DNA from: Bacteroidetes bacterium GWA2_31_9b
Lineage (GTDB): Bacteria > Bacteroidota > Bacteroidia > Bacteroidales > UBA12077
Length of the DNA: 8,264 nucleotides
Direction: 5' to 3'
NCBI GenBank assembly: GCA_001769005.1
Contig: MENE01000100.1
Location: 21,295-29,558 of the forward strand
Shown in pieces: positions 6,032-8,264 of this stretch. Both the position numbers and the translations under genes were made by a program. Position 1 is the stretch's first letter, and every line of letters begins with the position of its first letter. The notes below the pieces were generated by a model. That model searched no databases and was not told where the DNA came from. It worked only from the letters and a program-made list of their open reading frames with translations.

Positions 6032-6856
6032 TTAAAAAATAAAGGTAATAATTCCTGTAACTACCTCTTCTTTAGCGTAATCAAATTCTGATCCAAATAA
6101 ACTATGAGGTATTATATAAATAATAAACAATACTATAGAAGCCAGTATTGTTAATTTGAAATTTTGTTTTTTCCAATTTACTGAAACAGCCAATATCCAA
6201 AATAGCAAAGCTATAAGTGTTTTGTTATCAGTTAAATCCCATCCAAATGGAATCCCTGTCCAAGCTTGACCAAATGCATAATCCTGAACTATAGGACCAA
6301 AAATCATTCCCCCAATAAATAAAGCCAATAAGGTTAGTTTACCATAAAATGCTTGTTTTTCAATTCTACCTATTGCATATATTCCTGTTAAATTTGATAA
6401 TAGCATTGCAATAAACATGAAAATAATATGTGGTACTAATGCCCATGCAGGTACTGACCCTTTAAAACGAATAATTACATTCTCAGAATCCGTTAATGTT
6501 TCAGGAAAATCTTTGTGCATAACAGTAATGTAATATTGTAATTTACCGGCTGAGGGCTGTTTAGGTAAATAAGCTATCAGGTTTTGTCCTTCTCTTCTAA
6601 AATCAATACTTTTCCAGTCATCTTTAACCGGAAATAATTTATAATTTATCCTTGCACTTACTAATGTATCAGAAATGTTAATTTTTATTTCACAATCCTT
6701 ATCGTTTGTACTGCTTCGTTTTAATTTAAAAGAATATGTTTTATCATCAAGGTTAACATCAATTGTTTTTGAATAAGTAGGACCAGTGATTCTTTGATAA
6801 TAAGCTGCTGAAAGAGTTATTACAATTGCTAATATCCAAAATAGAGTTTTTTTCAT
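6032..6856 (-). CDS. Conserved-looking membrane protein, function unknown
   Basis: The 274-residue product starts with a hydrophobic segment (4-20), either a signal anchor or a signal peptide. A beta-rich extracytoplasmic domain of about 110 residues (25-133) follows, then four membrane helices at about 137-161, 173-192, 212-227 and 234-254. The loop between the second and third of these contains the striking FGQAWTGIPFGWDLTDNKT, the best candidate for a functional or conserved site. No transporter, kinase or enzyme motif is visible. I recall similar unnamed proteins in other Bacteroidota but know no function. The gene lies 5 bp after the M28 peptidase gene and is almost certainly co-transcribed with it. 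Its stop codon abuts the terminator at 6005-6029. The ATG at 6856 is chosen because MKKTLFW gives a typical basic-then-hydrophobic N-terminus. Confidence 0.82.
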   Translation of the reverse strand: MKKTLFWILAIVITLSAAYYQRITGPTYSKTIDVNLDDKTYSFKLKRSSTNDKDCEIKINISDTLVSARINYKLFPVKDDWKSIDFRREGQNLIAYLPKQPSAGKLQYYITVMHKDFPETLTDSENVIIRFKGSVPAWALVPHIIFMFIAMLLSNLTGIYAIGRIEKQAFYGKLTLLALFIGGMIFGPIVQDYAFGQAWTGIPFGWDLTDNKTLIALLFWILAVSVNWKKQNFKLTILASIVLFIIYIIPHSLFGSEFDYAKEEVVTGIITFIF

Positions 6857-6861
6857 TTCAA

Positions 6862-8264
6862 TTAAAGTTGAATTATGAGTACTACTTTTTCATTATTACG
6901 GATTACTTCTACATTAATAATCTGACCTGCTTTAAGGGTTTTTAGTCGTTCCATGTATTCATAAATATCTCCTACAGGCAATCCATTTATGGCTATAATG
7001 ATATCTCCATTTTTCATACCACCTTTTTGTGCAGGTTTATTATCAATTACAATGTCGGCACGCAAACCATTTTTTATTACTCCTGAAAAATCGGGCATTA
7101 TTCCTAATGATACTTTAAAACCTCTGCCATTTTTATCATTTGCAGGATTTTTAGACCCTGCTTCTTTAAAGCTTAATTTTTCGTTTCTATTCGCTAGTTC
7201 AAATGCTAAATCATAAATATAATTACTTACGATTATAAGGTCAGGAAAATTAATATTCCCGGTGCTGTCACCCGGAGTATGATAATCGGTATGTGCACCT
7301 GTTGATATAAAGAAAACAGGAATATTTAAACTGTAAAATGATGAATGATCAGATGGTCCATATCCTTCTTGCGATAATCCCAAATTCAGATTGTAATTTG
7401 TATTTACTTTTTTAACCAATGAGTCACTTTCAATTGATGTACCAATACCTCCAATTTGTAGGCTTTTATCAGCTTTCATTCTACCAACCATGTCAATATT
7501 TATCATTGCAATAATCCGATCTTTATTTATTGGTAAATTGTTTGTAAAATGTTTTGAACCAATTAATCCCATTTCTTCGGCACCAAAAGCAACAAATAAG
7601 ATATTATTTGTTAGATTTTTTTTATTTGATGATAATTTTTCAGCAATTTCTAACATTGATGCAACTCCTGATGCATTATCGTCGGCACCATAATGAATAG
7701 CAGTAACATTTGGATTGCGCGAACCTGTTCCTAAACCACCAAATCCTAAATGATCGTAATGTGCACCAATTACAATGTATTTCGAATTTTCAGAATTATC
7801 TGTCACTAATTTTGAAACTACATTGTATGTTTCTTTTTTATCAATGGTTATTTTGGTATTAACTAAAATCTCTTCGTTTATTGAAAATGAATTTGGTTTT
7901 TTATCTGTATTAAGTAGAAGTTCAAGTTGTTCAATGGTTTTAGTAGATTTATTTAAAATACTATCGGCTAATTCTCTTTTTATTTGGATTACAGGAATGT
8001 CGATAACTCCCTGAGGTTTTTCTAGAATTATTAATTCATCATTCTTATCAAATAGTGGCCCCGAAACAAGTATAACCCCTGCGGCTCCTTTATCTTTTGC
8101 TGCAATAACTTTTGATCTGTCGCTACTATATGTTATGTATGGCGAGTTTGAATTATCAGAATCGGGTTGTCCTCTTAAGATTATAACCCATTTTCCTGTT
8201 ACATCAATTGTTGAATAATCGTCCCATTTAACTTCATTTTCATTAATATTGAAACCATAACCAA
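6862..8264 (-). CDS. M28-family zinc aminopeptidase with PA and PDZ domains (N-terminus outside window)
   Basis: This is a secreted di-zinc exopeptidase. The frame is open to the right edge, giving 466 visible residues; the GTG at 7806 is internal. In order (fragment numbering): a PA domain at about 15-105 (DVTGKWVIILRG, then AAKDKAGAAGVILVSGP), the M28 catalytic domain at about 140-365, and a C-terminal PDZ domain at about 384-466 (KGGMKNGDIIIAINGLPV). The M28 zinc and catalytic residues are intact: His168/Asp170 in GAHYDHLG, bridging Asp194 in GADDNASG, Glu229/Glu230 in FGAEEMGL, Asp257 in NIDMVGR, and His328 in TDYHTPGD. The missing N-terminus should carry the signal peptide. The PA-M28-PDZ order is known in Bacteroidota and the likely job is peptide scavenging; the PDZ may bind substrate tails. 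It is transcribed into the 274-aa membrane protein gene 5 bp downstream; the operon promoter is outside the window. Confidence 0.94.
   Translation of the reverse strand, partial: GYGFNINENEVKWDDYSTIDVTGKWVIILRGQPDSDNSNSPYITYSSDRSKVIAAKDKGAAGVILVSGPLFDKNDELIILEKPQGVIDIPVIQIKRELADSILNKSTKTIEQLELLLNTDKKPNSFSINEEILVNTKITIDKKETYNVVSKLVTDNSENSKYIVIGAHYDHLGFGGLGTGSRNPNVTAIHYGADDNASGVASMLEIAEKLSSNKKNLTNNILFVAFGAEEMGLIGSKHFTNNLPINKDRIIAMINIDMVGRMKADKSLQIGGIGTSIESDSLVKKVNTNYNLNLGLSQEGYGPSDHSSFYSLNIPVFFISTGAHTDYHTPGDSTGNINFPDLIIVSNYIYDLAFELANRNEKLSFKEAGSKNPANDKNGRGFKVSLGIMPDFSGVIKNGLRADIVIDNKPAQKGGMKNGDIIIAINGLPVGDIYEYMERLKTLKAGQIINVEVIRNNEKVVLIIQL

Noticed and set aside
6989..8014. Three plus-strand open frames (6989-7216, 7490-7693, 7775-8014) opposite the peptidase
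   Set aside because: They are shadows of the M28/PDZ/PA coding frame; their hydrophobic, Ser/Phe-rich products are the usual antisense artefact.

Overview
The window is AT-rich chromosomal DNA from a member of the Bacteroidota. The evidence is a TAnnTTTG-type -7 promoter box, start codons that mostly lack a Shine-Dalgarno sequence, a TonB-dependent receptor, a PA/M28/PDZ metallopeptidase, and an ECF sigma / single-TM putative anti-sigma / DUF4097-like gene trio typical of that phylum. Genus cannot be read from the sequence. No phage, transposase, CRISPR, tRNA or rRNA was seen.

Layout, left to right. (1) The 3' part of an alkaline phosphatase gene (+), open at the left edge, ends in a strong bidirectional hairpin terminator at 1071-1095. 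(2) A three-gene minus-strand operon follows, 3376 down to 1124: ECF sigma factor, membrane-anchored putative anti-sigma partner, and a secreted tyrosine-ladder beta-solenoid protein. Its genes are separated by 2 bp and then overlap by 20 bp. (3) A 232-bp divergent intergenic region carries a good Bacteroidota promoter firing rightward into (4) an orphan BtuB-like TonB-dependent receptor (+). (5) A short, separately promoted gene encodes a 61-aa acidic Ala/Glu/Val-rich lipoprotein, closed by a second bidirectional hairpin terminator. (6) A second minus-strand pair reads in from the right edge: a secreted M28-family metallopeptidase with PA and PDZ domains (N-terminus outside the window) and, 5 bp downstream, an unrecognised five-helix membrane protein with an extracytoplasmic domain.

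Almost every product is exported: phosphatase, solenoid, receptor, lipoprotein and peptidase. The region therefore looks like an envelope and nutrient-scavenging neighbourhood. The sigma/anti-sigma/solenoid operon is its most self-contained regulatory unit: the sigma factor probably drives its own operon, the TM protein probably restrains it, and the solenoid is the probable envelope output or sensor. The receptor lacks the N-terminal signalling domain of FecA-type transducers, so the nearby sigma factor is not obviously controlled by it. I see no clearly new multi-gene system. The most novel-looking items are the regular 17/21-residue aromatic ladder with an acidic tail, the tiny acidic lipoprotein, the unnamed membrane protein paired with the peptidase, and the receptor's ambiguous start.
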